The position numbers and the translations under genes were made by a program. Below, in pieces: positions 7,655 through 15,879 of a stretch of 64,000 bases of DNA. The stretch comes from a virus. Under the pieces are notes generated by a model. The model was not told where the DNA came from. It searched no databases and saw only the letters and a program-made list of their open reading frames with translations. The stretch's first letter is position 1. Each line of letters starts with the position of its first letter. Where the stretch lies: the IMG/VR virus record IMGVR_UViG_3300010883_007299, positions 1-64,000 of that record. The stretch is one strand, 5' to 3'.

Positions 7655-9366
7655 GTTGTCATCCGTGTAAAATTCTGCATCTTTTCAAATCTAATTAAAT
7701 GGTCAAACTTATCTACATTCAAGTCGGACTTATGTGATATGATAAAAGTATTTTCATTACTTAAAGTATTTAGGATCTTCAAGAACTCATCTGTACCATT
7801 CACATCCAAACTGCTGTCAAATATCTCATCAAGTATTAATAGATTGGTGTTGGTACTATTCTTCATCTTGGCTATCTGTCTCCATGTAAAAAGAAGAGCC
7901 AAGTCTATTCGCATCTTTTCACCTTCACTAAAATTGGCATAACTAAACTCATCTCTATGTCTAGATTTAATCGTTTCATTAAACTGTTCATCTAATTCAA
8001 ACTTGACTTGAAACTCCAGCTGATTCAAAAAACTGTTTACCAACTTATTCATGATAGGTAGATACTTCTTAATGATCTTGGTTTTAATTCCAGAGTCCTG
8101 AAGCAACTGTTTCGCAATGTTGAGGTAGTTGGCTTGGTCTCCAATCTTTTCTTTTTCCTTCTGCAACTTCTTTAAATCATCACGGTACTCCAGTAACCGT
8201 GTCTTATCTTCCTCAAGAAAAGTTCCGGCCTTCTGTATATCATTTATCTGTCTCACTACCTGTTGATTAAAGTCCATAATAGATTCTATAGATGCTGTTT
8301 TCTTTGCAGTATCAACTTCATACTCCCTATTATCATTAGCGATCTTTTCATACAGACCAGTTCTAGCATCCATCTCTTTCAACTGTTCATCCAAACGCAC
8401 TAAAGAACAAGCACTGATAATCATTTTATCTGTACGTTCTTCTATTGCTGCACTCTTAAACTCCTCATCTATGTCTTGTTTACAAGTTGGACAGTTATCA
8501 TTATTTTGAAAAAACTCTATATCTTTTTTCGCTGTAGCCGATTTAAGGTCCATTTTATATTTAATATTATTCAGTTCAGACTTATCACCTTCCAATTTCT
8601 TTTGTTTGGGTAACACATCTGTTTCCCACTCTGTTATCAATCCTTTTAAAGAATTTATTTCTTTCTCCAACACAACCATATCATTTTGGTTTTTCTTCAC
8701 CTTCTTTTCTAGAGATTTAAGAGATGTCTTACTTGCATCTTTGGCTTCTATAATTTTATCCTCTTGCATTTGAACTTTATGATCGAGCATACTATTCTCA
8801 TAAGAAATATCTTTTAAACGTTCCTTATTATCCTTCGACCTCATTTTTAGAAGTACGTTCATCAGGGAGAATATCTTAATATCTAAAATCTCTTCCACCA
8901 CTTCACGCCGTGCAGAAGCTGTCAGTTGCATAAAAGGAATAAACGATGATGAACCCAATACCACCACTTGGGTAAACGACCGATGGTTTAATTTCAATAT
9001 GGTATTCTCTAGATGTTTCTGATAATCTCTAGCAGAAGCATCTTGATTTAAAAGTTTGTCATTAATATAAATCTCAAATTTGTTAGGTCTAATACTACGT
9101 CTTATTAAAAACTTCTTACGTCCTATAGTAAACTCAATTTCAACTTTACAATCCCGACCATTGACACTATTGACCAATTGATCCTTCTTAATACGTCTGA
9201 AAGGTTTACCAAAAAGTCCAAACGTCAATGCATCCAATACAGTAGACTTACCGCTACCATTGTCACCTATAACAAGAGTAGATGGATGTTTATTTAAATC
9301 TATTTGTATGGGTGTGTTGCCAGTTGATAAAAAGTTTTGCCAAGTTACGCTTTTAAATATTATCAT
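7651..9366 (-). CDS. 46: Recombination endonuclease subunit gp46 (Rad50/SbcC-like)
   Basis: This SMC-type ATPase partners gp47 to resect DNA ends for recombination-dependent replication. The 571-residue product has Walker A GDNGSGKS (34-41) and a coiled coil from about 170 to 430. The coiled coil is broken by a zinc hook CPTC (292-295). The C-terminal ABC signature is in NFSEGEKMRIDLALL, and Walker B is LLILDEIFD. The T4 protein is about 560 residues. The ATG overlaps the oxygenase stop (ATGA). Confidence 0.95.
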   Translation of the reverse strand: MIIFKSVTWQNFLSTGNTPIQIDLNKHPSTLVIGDNGSGKSTVLDALTFGLFGKPFRRIKKDQLVNSVNGRDCKVEIEFTIGRKKFLIRRSIRPNKFEIYINDKLLNQDASARDYQKHLENTILKLNHRSFTQVVVLGSSSFIPFMQLTASARREVVEEILDIKIFSLMNVLLKMRSKDNKERLKDISYENSMLDHKVQMQEDKIIEAKDASKTSLKSLEKKVKKNQNDMVVLEKEINSLKGLITEWETDVLPKQKKLEGDKSELNNIKYKMDLKSATAKKDIEFFQNNDNCPTCKQDIDEEFKSAAIEERTDKMIISACSLVRLDEQLKEMDARTGLYEKIANDNREYEVDTAKKTASIESIMDFNQQVVRQINDIQKAGTFLEEDKTRLLEYRDDLKKLQKEKEKIGDQANYLNIAKQLLQDSGIKTKIIKKYLPIMNKLVNSFLNQLEFQVKFELDEQFNETIKSRHRDEFSYANFSEGEKMRIDLALLFTWRQIAKMKNSTNTNLLILDEIFDSSLDVNGTDEFLKILNTLSNENTFIISHKSDLNVDKFDHLIRFEKMQNFTRMTT

Positions 9367-10154
9367 TCTAAATTTGGAGAACTATGCTCACTTGGATCAC
9401 CATCTATATTAACATCTATAACTATATTACCAGACAAGGAAATTCTTGTGACATCAGATTGAAAAGAATGTACAAAGTGTTGTAGGTGTGATGGAAAAAT
9501 AGCTACATCTCCACTATTAGGCATTATCCATGTATTGTGTACATTAAAATATTCTTGATGTCCGTATTGAAAAACTATTACTCCTGGACCCTGATGGTTA
9601 GATTTCCATTCATGTTCTTTATGTTCTTTATGAATTTCCTCAGGTATATCTAACCATATTACAAAAGATACATCCGAGTCATGGGTGTGTGGAGGATTCC
9701 ATTCATGTTTCTTTTGATAATTAACCCACAACGAATCTAAAGCCCAACCATATTGTATATCTTGATTTGGTTTAAGTTTAAATCCTTTTTCTTTAGCTTT
9801 CTTTACAAGCAACTGACTCAACATTTCCTGACGGGGAACATTCATTAAAAATGCATCCATCCAACGTCTGAATTTATCTCCAAACCAGTCCAAATGATCC
9901 TCTAAATTATATTCTTCATGAATATTGCCGGCCAATTGGTCTCTATAGTCTTTACTGGCAAGAATATTGCCATCTTCACCCAACCCTTCGGCTCTTGTCT
10001 TATCACTAATCGTTATTAATTCTTTAAGAAATTCTGGTGTCAACTGTGAATATATCATCCAAGGACCCCAATAGGTTGTTTGAAATTTTACTTCAAAGTC
10101 TTGATCTTCCGGTTGTGCTTTCATTCCACCGGTATTTACTTCTGTTCTTTTCAT
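9363..10154 (-). CDS. 2OG-Fe(II) oxygenase-like protein
   Basis: This 263-residue protein has a C-terminal double-stranded beta-helix signature. The iron-binding HTHDSD (156-161) follows W.PPH, then comes SGDVAIFPSHLQHFVHSF (214-231) with a distal His, probably H226, and R237 for 2-oxoglutarate. This matches putative 2OG-FeII_Oxy_5-type proteins, frequent in marine T4-like phages and of unknown substrate. It is inserted between gp47 and gp46, with 4-base overlaps on both sides, so expression is tied to the recombination nuclease. Confidence 0.8.
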   Translation of the reverse strand: MKRTEVNTGGMKAQPEDQDFEVKFQTTYWGPWMIYSQLTPEFLKELITISDKTRAEGLGEDGNILASKDYRDQLAGNIHEEYNLEDHLDWFGDKFRRWMDAFLMNVPRQEMLSQLLVKKAKEKGFKLKPNQDIQYGWALDSLWVNYQKKHEWNPPHTHDSDVSFVIWLDIPEEIHKEHKEHEWKSNHQGPGVIVFQYGHQEYFNVHNTWIMPNSGDVAIFPSHLQHFVHSFQSDVTRISLSGNIVIDVNIDGDPSEHSSPNLE

Positions 10155-11233
10155 TCTGATTCACTAGCCTCCACATATAAATTCTTTAACAGTTGTTTCA
10201 ATTTAGTTTTATTAAGAGCTGCACTATCAATTTCTTCTACATACCTATCTAACAATGTCATGGTATCTTCACCAACTTCCACAAGATCATCTGTAATAGC
10301 ACTAGGATCTAAATCTGAAAAATCTTCAACTATCTTTAGTTCATAAAAATTCCCTTCGCTATAACATCTATCAATAAATCTATCAAAGGTATAAAAATCT
10401 GTTTTCTGCACAACTATAATTTTAACATAACAATTTTCATATTCTGTTATATCATAATTCAACATCTCATCACAACTATGAGCGCCAACCAATGCATTGC
10501 CATCATCATAATAAATCTTTTTAAATAATTTATTAGGATTCTGATAAAATTCTAACTCTCTTGTTTCTGTATCAAATATATGAAATCCTTTCTTAGTGTT
10601 AAAATCATTCCAATATATTTCATACGGTGCACCCAGGTATCTAACATGGCCATCGTCCTGTTGTTGATGGTAGTGTCCAGAAAACACCCGTTCATATCTC
10701 TTGAACATTTCCCTATCCAACCCACCATCACAATAAAGACCAGGAGCCATTTCACTACCATTGATTTCCAAATGACCCATAACAATATCAGCTTTCGCTT
10801 TCTTTATTGTGTTCAAAGATGTAGTTAAATGTGCTGGTGCTATCCAAGGAACGAATAGTATATTACATCCACCTATCTCAACTAGTTCTGGAACATCCTC
10901 ATACAAGATTATATTATTATACTCTGCACAAGTTAATGATATAGAATTTACTTCATTATTATTCTTGTAATAACTATCATGGTTGCCAACCAACATATGT
11001 AATTTGAAATCCCTTGCGGGTTCAAAAAACATTTCTTTAGCTAGTTTAAGAGATAAGAAATTAGAATACTTGCGCCTATCAAAAGCATCACCCAAATGAA
11101 GTATCGTTGTAATGCCTTCCCTTGCAAGTATTGGGAAAAAAGTTCCTTCGTAGAATCTCCGCTGGAATTCGGAAAACGCCAAATTGTCATTCTTACCTCC
11201 GAAATGTGTATCGGTGATTATAGCAACCTTCAC
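10151..11233 (-). CDS. 47: Recombination endonuclease gp47 (Mre11/SbcD-like)
   Basis: This is the metallophosphoesterase nuclease partner of gp46. Motifs in the 360-residue product are D8-T-H10, HLGDAFDR with D49, GNHD (83-86) and a later FSGHYHQ. T4 gp47 has 339 residues. The start is GTG at 11233, with AGAGGA about ten bases ahead inside the end of gp55. It is part of the gp55-gp47-oxygenase-gp46-def run. Confidence 0.95.
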   Translation of the reverse strand: MKVAIITDTHFGGKNDNLAFSEFQRRFYEGTFFPILAREGITTILHLGDAFDRRKYSNFLSLKLAKEMFFEPARDFKLHMLVGNHDSYYKNNNEVNSISLTCAEYNNIILYEDVPELVEIGGCNILFVPWIAPAHLTTSLNTIKKAKADIVMGHLEINGSEMAPGLYCDGGLDREMFKRYERVFSGHYHQQQDDGHVRYLGAPYEIYWNDFNTKKGFHIFDTETRELEFYQNPNKLFKKIYYDDGNALVGAHSCDEMLNYDITEYENCYVKIIVVQKTDFYTFDRFIDRCYSEGNFYELKIVEDFSDLDPSAITDDLVEVGEDTMTLLDRYVEEIDSAALNKTKLKQLLKNLYVEASESE

Positions 11234-11236
11234 TAT

Positions 11237-11728
11237 TTAGTCTTCCTCTGAATGAAATGTATACTTGTCCAACATATCAACAAACTGTTGTTGGTACTTG
11301 CCGTCATCATCATGTGCCTGTAAAGCTATTCTCTGTTCGATGTCAGATTCTTTTAACATCTTTTCTTTAATAGCCTGTTGTTTCTTTTCTTTTGTAATAC
11401 GTCTGACAAAAGCAAAATAAATGATTTGTGTAAAATATGCAAATGGGTTTTTTGATTTTTCTGGATCAAATCTATCCATATACTGAAGGCAATTTTCTAT
11501 GCCATCTGAAATCATTTCTTCTCGATAAGTGTAGTTAATAAAATTTGGACGATACGACAGATGATTTGCAATCTTTAGAATACACTCTCCCAAATAATTG
11601 GTAATCTGCGGAGGTCCTTCACCAACCGCTTCAGCCTCAGCTGTCAGTTCTTTTCGTTCTACAAGAGCAGCGAAAAACAATTTATTATCTACATAGTGTA
11701 CCGGGTCCTTTTTTGAACGCTTAGCCAT
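11237..11728 (-). CDS. 55: Late-transcription sigma factor gp55
   Basis: This 163-residue protein resembles T4 gp55 (185 residues), the sigma-like subunit that directs host RNA polymerase to TATAAATA late promoters. The conserved block runs from YREEMISDGIENCLQYMDRF to NPFAYFTQIIYFAFVRRI, the region-2 type core. The ATG has GGAG eight bases ahead. Its presence agrees with the many TATAAATA elements in this window. gp33, the co-activator, is not recognised here. Confidence 0.92.
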   Translation of the reverse strand: MAKRSKKDPVHYVDNKLFFAALVERKELTAEAEAVGEGPPQITNYLGECILKIANHLSYRPNFINYTYREEMISDGIENCLQYMDRFDPEKSKNPFAYFTQIIYFAFVRRITKEKKQQAIKEKMLKESDIEQRIALQAHDDDGKYQQQFVDMLDKYTFHSEED

Positions 11729-11752
11729 CTTGGTCTCCTAACGGGAGGCCTA

Positions 11753-12229
11753 TCAGTTGTATGCTGGTGCAACATAATCTCCAAACAACCCAACAATAAC
11801 ATCTGCAGCATCTTCTAGATTATCTAGACGCCATGATGCATTATGTTTAATAAGTGGATGTTCTGTGAGATATTTGTCATCAGAAACAACTATCAATGGT
11901 TTTCTCAATCCGATTGCCCAACCGATTTCAATGACTGTACCATATGATGGTCGTCTATCGTTTAACTCTTGTGGGAGATAAGCCAAGACTAGATCACATG
12001 ACTCTGTATCTAACCAGTTCTTTGTGGCAATAGCACGTGGGTCTGACCACATTTTTGGAGTGGCGCCTTCATCTGTATACGTCAATCCCTTCTTTAAAGG
12101 TTCACACCTCAAAGGAGAAATGCCCACTATTCCATGTGGGAAAAATGTGCATACATGGTCACGCCATTCTGTTGCTTCTGTTTCAGTACAACCTGCAATA
12201 GGTCCTGCCAAATATATATACTTCTTCAT
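11753..12229 (-). CDS. Nucleoside 2-deoxyribosyltransferase-like protein
   Basis: This 158-residue protein begins with KYIYLAGPIAG (3-13). It has SCDLVLAYLP and YGTVIEIGWAIGLRKPLIVV (96-115), where E101 sits at the catalytic nucleophile position of the family. Members exchange or hydrolyse bases of deoxynucleosides or nucleotides, and in phages a nucleotide-salvage role is likely. AAGAAGG precedes the ATG, and a sigma70-type promoter lies 37 bases upstream. This appears to be the first gene of the operon that continues through gp55, gp47 and gp46. Confidence 0.85.
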   Translation of the reverse strand: MKKYIYLAGPIAGCTETEATEWRDHVCTFFPHGIVGISPLRCEPLKKGLTYTDEGATPKMWSDPRAIATKNWLDTESCDLVLAYLPQELNDRRPSYGTVIEIGWAIGLRKPLIVVSDDKYLTEHPLIKHNASWRLDNLEDAADVIVGLFGDYVAPAYN

Positions 12230-12265
12230 AGTTAAATGCCTTCTTTCTATTTTTAAGACACTATT

Positions 12266-12294
12266 AGCTTAACACACCTAAAGTGGAATGTCAA
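12266..12294 (-). promoter_or_regulatory. Sigma70-type early promoter of the gp55-gp47-gp46 operon
   Basis: TTGACA (12294-12289), 17 bases, TAAGCT (12271-12266), with a start site near 12259. The last bases before -10 (GTGTGT) and the boxes are identical to the hsp20 promoter. The spacer contains CACTTTAGGTG, the reverse complement of that promoter's CACCTAAAGTG. Confidence 0.78.
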
Positions 12295-12674
12295 GTCTTT
12301 TTCTTTACATCTTCTAGTCCCGTAACGGACCAATTTACGTTATTCCAATCACCATCTCTCACTACTGGAATTGCATGACATTTCATTCCTAGATGAGGAC
12401 TAATATCATTAATCAATATTCTACCACTATCAGCATGACCCATCAATAAAGTATCAAATGGTATACCCAATCTTCGGAGCTCTGATTCTGTTCTTTCTCT
12501 TACGGACTCTCGTCTACCTGTCATTAAGACTATCTTATGACCTTGAGTTTCCCATAGTCTCATTCTTTCTAATACACCAGGCAACAATTCATGATCTTTT
12601 TCCATTATGGCCTTATGACCACCACCCATATATTTTGTTAGAGTGCCGTCAATATCAATTATTAGGGTTTTCAA
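12291..12674 (-). CDS. HAD-family phosphatase
   Basis: This 127-residue protein has the HAD motif I IDIDGTLT (D7 nucleophile, D9), motif II in VLMTGRR, and a motif-III/IV acidic site in LINDIS. It lacks a kinase domain but resembles the 3'-phosphatase half of polynucleotide kinases and small phage HAD proteins. The substrate is unknown. The start is TTG at 12674 with AGAGGA nine bases upstream, and no better ATG exists. Its stop overlaps the -35 box of the following promoter. Confidence 0.82.
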   Translation of the reverse strand: MKTLIIDIDGTLTKYMGGGHKAIMEKDHELLPGVLERMRLWETQGHKIVLMTGRRESVRERTESELRRLGIPFDTLLMGHADSGRILINDISPHLGMKCHAIPVVRDGDWNNVNWSVTGLEDVKKKT

Positions 12675-12692
12675 TTTATTTCCTCTTGGGGG

Positions 12693-12721
12693 TTGACAAA
12701 TGGAGAAATCTATGATAAGCT
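12693..12721 (+). promoter_or_regulatory. Sigma70-type promoter facing antisense to the late gene at 12755-13252
   Basis: On the plus strand TTGACA (12693-12698), 17 bases, TAAGCT (12716-12721) have the same boxes and spacing as the minus-strand early promoters. No plus-strand gene follows. Transcription from about 12728 would enter the 3' end of the 165-residue gene. The palindrome TCCATTAATGGA, then CCTTTT, lies about 25-45 bases downstream and could end a short RNA. Confidence 0.6.
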
Positions 12722-12754
12722 AAACAGCATACCTCCGAAGGGAAAGAATATCCA

Positions 12755-13252
12755 TTAATGGAGTATCCTTTTGGACGGTATTAGTTCTTCAATCTGTTCT
12801 GGTATATCATCTTCTTCCTCTTCACCTTTCATTATCTGAGCTACCTTTTCCAAGTTCTCCTGTATCTCTAGCATTACATCACTTTCTTCCACATCTTTCA
12901 TATGTCCAGATTCCTGTCTAGCTTTCTTACTTAACATTTTATAATAAACAAGTACTTCTGGAGCTAAGTTACCAAATGACAATATACGATCTTTATATAT
13001 AACAAATGTGTCATCGTGGGTATAATTCATCCATCTATCTAAACCAGTATGTTCAACTACTCTTTTCTCTTTCTGTCGTTCATTAGGCATAACCACCTGA
13101 TGTTTAACAATAGTCATGGGCATTTCCACAACTAGAGCATCAGAGAATTCTCGAACAACTTTGCAGAAAACTTCATCACCACCCATAAGTTTTAACACTT
13201 TATAGTGTGATTCTGATAAAGCTTCTTGTTGGACTTCTTGAATGTCATCCAT
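12755..13252 (-). CDS. Unknown protein with Sm-like N-terminal pattern
   Basis: This 165-residue protein is not firmly recognised. Residues 18-50 (YKVLKLMGGDEVFCKVVREF...VVEMPMTI) read like the first strands of an Sm/LSm barrel, and a DRILSF segment near 108 could be a later strand. The C-terminal third is highly acidic (GEEEEDDIPEQIEE). It lies between UvsW and the HAD gene. AATAAATA is five bases before the ATG and there is no Shine-Dalgarno sequence, suggesting a leaderless late mRNA. Confidence 0.65.
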   Translation of the reverse strand: MDDIQEVQQEALSESHYKVLKLMGGDEVFCKVVREFSDALVVEMPMTIVKHQVVMPNERQKEKRVVEHTGLDRWMNYTHDDTFVIYKDRILSFGNLAPEVLVYYKMLSKKARQESGHMKDVEESDVMLEIQENLEKVAQIMKGEEEEDDIPEQIEELIPSKRILH

Positions 13253-13257
13253 AGTAC

Positions 13258-13265
13258 TATTTATT
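13258..13265 (-). promoter_or_regulatory. Late promoter element AATAAATA, 5 bases before an ATG
   Basis: AATAAATA on the minus strand is one mismatch from TATAAATA. It is followed by GTACT and the ATG at 13252. It overlaps the last base of the UvsW stop codon. Confidence 0.5.
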
Positions 13266-14716
13266 TAACCTTTTAGTTTAACAGGTATAATATCATAATC
13301 AAACTCTTGTTCGTTATATATCTTTATCCGTTCTTTAAAATGTTTTAAAGTGTAATTCTCTCTATTAGCATAACATAAATCATCTACAATGTCAAATACA
13401 TATAATTGGTCTTTGTCATCAGCCACTCGTAAACCACGTCCTATAGATTGTAGTACTTTTATTTGAGATTTATATGGTGATGCAAATACAATATTATGGA
13501 GTCTCTTTATATTAATACCTTGTGAGAATACACCATATGATGCAACAACTATAACATTATCTTCCTTTTCAACAATAGACCTAATCTCTTCCCTTTCATC
13601 TGTAGGTGTTCCACCATACACAAAAAATACAGTACGGTCACTAATTTCTTTCAGTATCAGTGTTATAGCTTCAAGTTGTTTTATATACTGTGCTAGAATT
13701 AGAATGTTACCATCTGTTGTTGCGGCCAGTTTACTTATGAAAATATTTCTGGAAGGTAGTGTTGCTAGAAAATCCATCTCGGCCGGGTACTGGAGTTTTT
13801 GTCTATGTTCTTTAATGTGGTCTAATACTAAACATCTAATATGTAAGTTTGATAATTGTTTTTTAGCTATCAATTCAGAGGTAGTAGTAACTCGTTTGTG
13901 TTTGTAAAATAAACCTTCGAGCACCAATCTATGTACCTCAGTACCATCTAGTGTTCCTGTTAGACCTATACGATATTTACATTCATGCAATTTGGCCATT
14001 ATACCAGTTATTGATTTTGCTTTAGCTTGATGAGCCTCATCTACAAACACAGCTCCAAATTGACTGAAGTATTTTTTATCTAGTTTGTAGATTGATTGCC
14101 AAGTGGAGATGACCACCTCTCTAGGAGTATTCTTATCTGATCCGCCATAAAGTTTGTGGCAGTATTCGTCTGGGAACCATCCATAGTCCGCAAAGTCATT
14201 GAACATTTGCTCAACAAGACCGGTAGAAGGAACAATAATAAGTATTTTTTTATCATCAAACTTTTGTAAATAATATCTTACTAGGGCATATATAATGAAA
14301 GACTTACCAGAGCCGGTAGGGCTAAGAATAAGACCTCTATTATTTTCCAAAATATAGTGTATAGCATCTATCTGATAATCTCTTGTTCGTATTCCTTTTT
14401 CTAATTTCCGTACAAATTTTTTAGTTAAGTTCTTGTCTAATTTCCGAGGGGTAACTATTCCTTCTCCGTATTCGATTTTCTGTCCTTGTTCCGCAAGAAA
14501 TCTCCGTACATACGGTAGTAATCCCAAATATATTTTACCAGTAGCAGGACTGAATAAACGTACACGACCATCCCACACACGACTTCGTACCGATGGCATA
14601 AATCGTGAATTCGGAACTTCAAAGGTAAAGAATTCTGAGAGTTCTTTTCCAACAGACGGTTCACATTTAACTCTGAGATAAACTTCATTAAACTTTTCAA
14701 TTAAAACTGACATCAT
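13265..14716 (-). CDS. uvsW: UvsW RNA-DNA / recombination helicase
   Basis: This SF2 helicase unwinds R-loops, D-loops and branched DNA, shifting replication to the recombination mode. The 483-residue product has Walker A SPTGSGKS (132-139), DEAH (226-229) and TGT (253-255). Later it has GVFSQGINIKRLHNIVFASP and QSIGRGLR, the motif V/VI region. The N-terminal 100 residues form the substrate-binding part seen in T4 UvsW (about 500 residues). The ATG overlaps the uvsY stop (TAATG), so the two are coupled. Confidence 0.95.
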   Translation of the reverse strand: MMSVLIEKFNEVYLRVKCEPSVGKELSEFFTFEVPNSRFMPSVRSRVWDGRVRLFSPATGKIYLGLLPYVRRFLAEQGQKIEYGEGIVTPRKLDKNLTKKFVRKLEKGIRTRDYQIDAIHYILENNRGLILSPTGSGKSFIIYALVRYYLQKFDDKKILIIVPSTGLVEQMFNDFADYGWFPDEYCHKLYGGSDKNTPREVVISTWQSIYKLDKKYFSQFGAVFVDEAHQAKAKSITGIMAKLHECKYRIGLTGTLDGTEVHRLVLEGLFYKHKRVTTTSELIAKKQLSNLHIRCLVLDHIKEHRQKLQYPAEMDFLATLPSRNIFISKLAATTDGNILILAQYIKQLEAITLILKEISDRTVFFVYGGTPTDEREEIRSIVEKEDNVIVVASYGVFSQGINIKRLHNIVFASPYKSQIKVLQSIGRGLRVADDKDQLYVFDIVDDLCYANRENYTLKHFKERIKIYNEQEFDYDIIPVKLKG

Positions 14717-15141
14717 TAGTCACCGTGTAAGAATTTCTTCCATTCTATGGTGTTACGAATTGCCCAATTTCTATTATTGATCTCCCTCAATATCCTTTCT
14801 AGATAATCTGATATTTGTTTTGTGTATGCCATCTTCTGGCCCAACTGTTGTAGTTCACTATCAGCATCCAGATAAATGCCAATATCAACCTTCAAAACCT
14901 TTAGTTCAAAAGGTTTCTCCGCATACACTTCGGGTGGGGATTTGCCACCATAATACTCCCACTTGAATCTATACATCACTTTATAATCATCTTGCAGTTT
15001 TTTATACTGCAATGAGTATGTGGTGTACAACTTTAAATACTTGTTATGAAGCTGTGGTGTCCGAATAGACTCTAGGTCTAGCTCGGTATCATCAATCTTC
15101 AAATCTCTTTCTATCTCATTATATAATTCATCAATATTCAT
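14716..15141 (-). CDS. uvsY: Recombination mediator UvsY
   Basis: This 141-residue protein is the size of T4 UvsY (137). It has the family's helical pattern, including YSLQYKKLQDDYKVMYRFKWEYY, a polar middle and a C-terminal RNWAIRNTIEWKKFLHG. UvsY loads the UvsX recombinase on gp32-coated ssDNA, but UvsX and gp32 are outside the window. Upstream is a long structured leader preceded by a late element. The Shine-Dalgarno sequence is weak (GGA). Confidence 0.88.
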   Translation of the reverse strand: MNIDELYNEIERDLKIDDTELDLESIRTPQLHNKYLKLYTTYSLQYKKLQDDYKVMYRFKWEYYGGKSPPEVYAEKPFELKVLKVDIGIYLDADSELQQLGQKMAYTKQISDYLERILREINNRNWAIRNTIEWKKFLHGD

Positions 15142-15158
15142 AATATATCCAAAACAAA

Positions 15159-15260
15159 GAAGACGACGACCAACTTGTACTGCTATGTTGTATTTAATTT
15201 ACATCTTCTATTTAAATACTAAACTTAAAAACTTGGGTCAGACCATTGGTCGCCGTCTCC
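15159..15260 (-). ncRNA. Structured leader RNA upstream of uvsY
   Basis: On the minus-strand RNA, GGAGACGGCGACCAA (15260-15246) can pair over all 15 positions, two of them G-U, with TTGGTCGTCGTCTTC (15173-15159), enclosing 72 bases. The wobble pairs fit only this strand. The TATAAATA at 15266-15273 would start RNA at about 15259, at the stem base. A cis-acting element is inferred, and its function is unknown. Confidence 0.5.
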
Positions 15261-15265
15261 AAAAT

Positions 15266-15273
15266 TATTTATA
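15266..15273 (-). promoter_or_regulatory. Late promoter element TATAAATA for uvsY-uvsW
   Basis: An exact TATAAATA on the minus strand overlaps the last codons of the tube-like gene. It would give uvsY a leader of about 118 bases. Confidence 0.6.
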
Positions 15274-15874
15274 AAACTTCCATATCGAACCAACTGTATG
15301 CAAACGAAACATCACACCTAACATAGTCCGTATCAGATTCTTGCTGACTATAATCCAACGAACTCATGCTGATAGGAAATCCCTCATACATGGTACATTT
15401 AACAATAGGATTATTTTTACTACTTAAAATTGTTAGGTGTATATCTGTATACAAATCTCTGTCACTAGTTTCGTAAAGTTCACCTGTTACAGTGTTTGCA
15501 GCCTTTTTACCTCTATTACTAAAATCAGGTCTTTCTAAAGAATTGAATTGTCTATGGTTGGATGGAAAACCAATGTTCTTCATCCAATTATAAATTTCTA
15601 TATAGTTATTATATTTCTCATCCACTAAAAATGTTAAAGAAAAAGGACTGTATGTAAGTTTATCTCCTACTATAGGCATATCTATCAATGGTGTCGGTTG
15701 TGATGCTTGTCCCAAATCAACACTTGGTATAGTAGCCCGCACAACAAAATATTCCGTAGTAGGAAATATAGGCAAAAATATTTTAAACTGGTTAGACTGT
15801 GCATAGTCCAACACTACAGGCTGTCTATGCACAGAACTAACCGAACCTTTTGTTACATTACTCGTACTTACCAT
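15269..15874 (-). CDS. Tail-tube-like structural protein (gp19-type fold)
   Basis: This 201-residue protein has the T4-like tube pattern: NQFKIFLPIFPTTEYFVVRATIPSVDLGQ, then TPLIDMPIVGDKL, LTFLVDEKYNNYIEIYNWM and IGFPSNHRQF. The C-terminal strands are DLYTDIHLTILSSKNNP and DVSFAYSWFD. It is distinct from the gp19 at 22080-22610, so it may be a tube initiator or terminator, or a baseplate-tube protein. It lies among capsid genes. Its exact position in the virion is not shown by sequence. Confidence 0.78.
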   Translation of the reverse strand: MVSTSNVTKGSVSSVHRQPVVLDYAQSNQFKIFLPIFPTTEYFVVRATIPSVDLGQASQPTPLIDMPIVGDKLTYSPFSLTFLVDEKYNNYIEIYNWMKNIGFPSNHRQFNSLERPDFSNRGKKAANTVTGELYETSDRDLYTDIHLTILSSKNNPIVKCTMYEGFPISMSSLDYSQQESDTDYVRCDVSFAYSWFDMEVL

Positions 15875-15879
15875 TTATA

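Noticed and set aside
9160-9170. TTGACA-like sequences on either strand inside gp46 and other genes (for example 10038-10043).
   Set aside because: No matching -10 at 16-18 bases, or buried in conserved coding sequence. Treated as chance.
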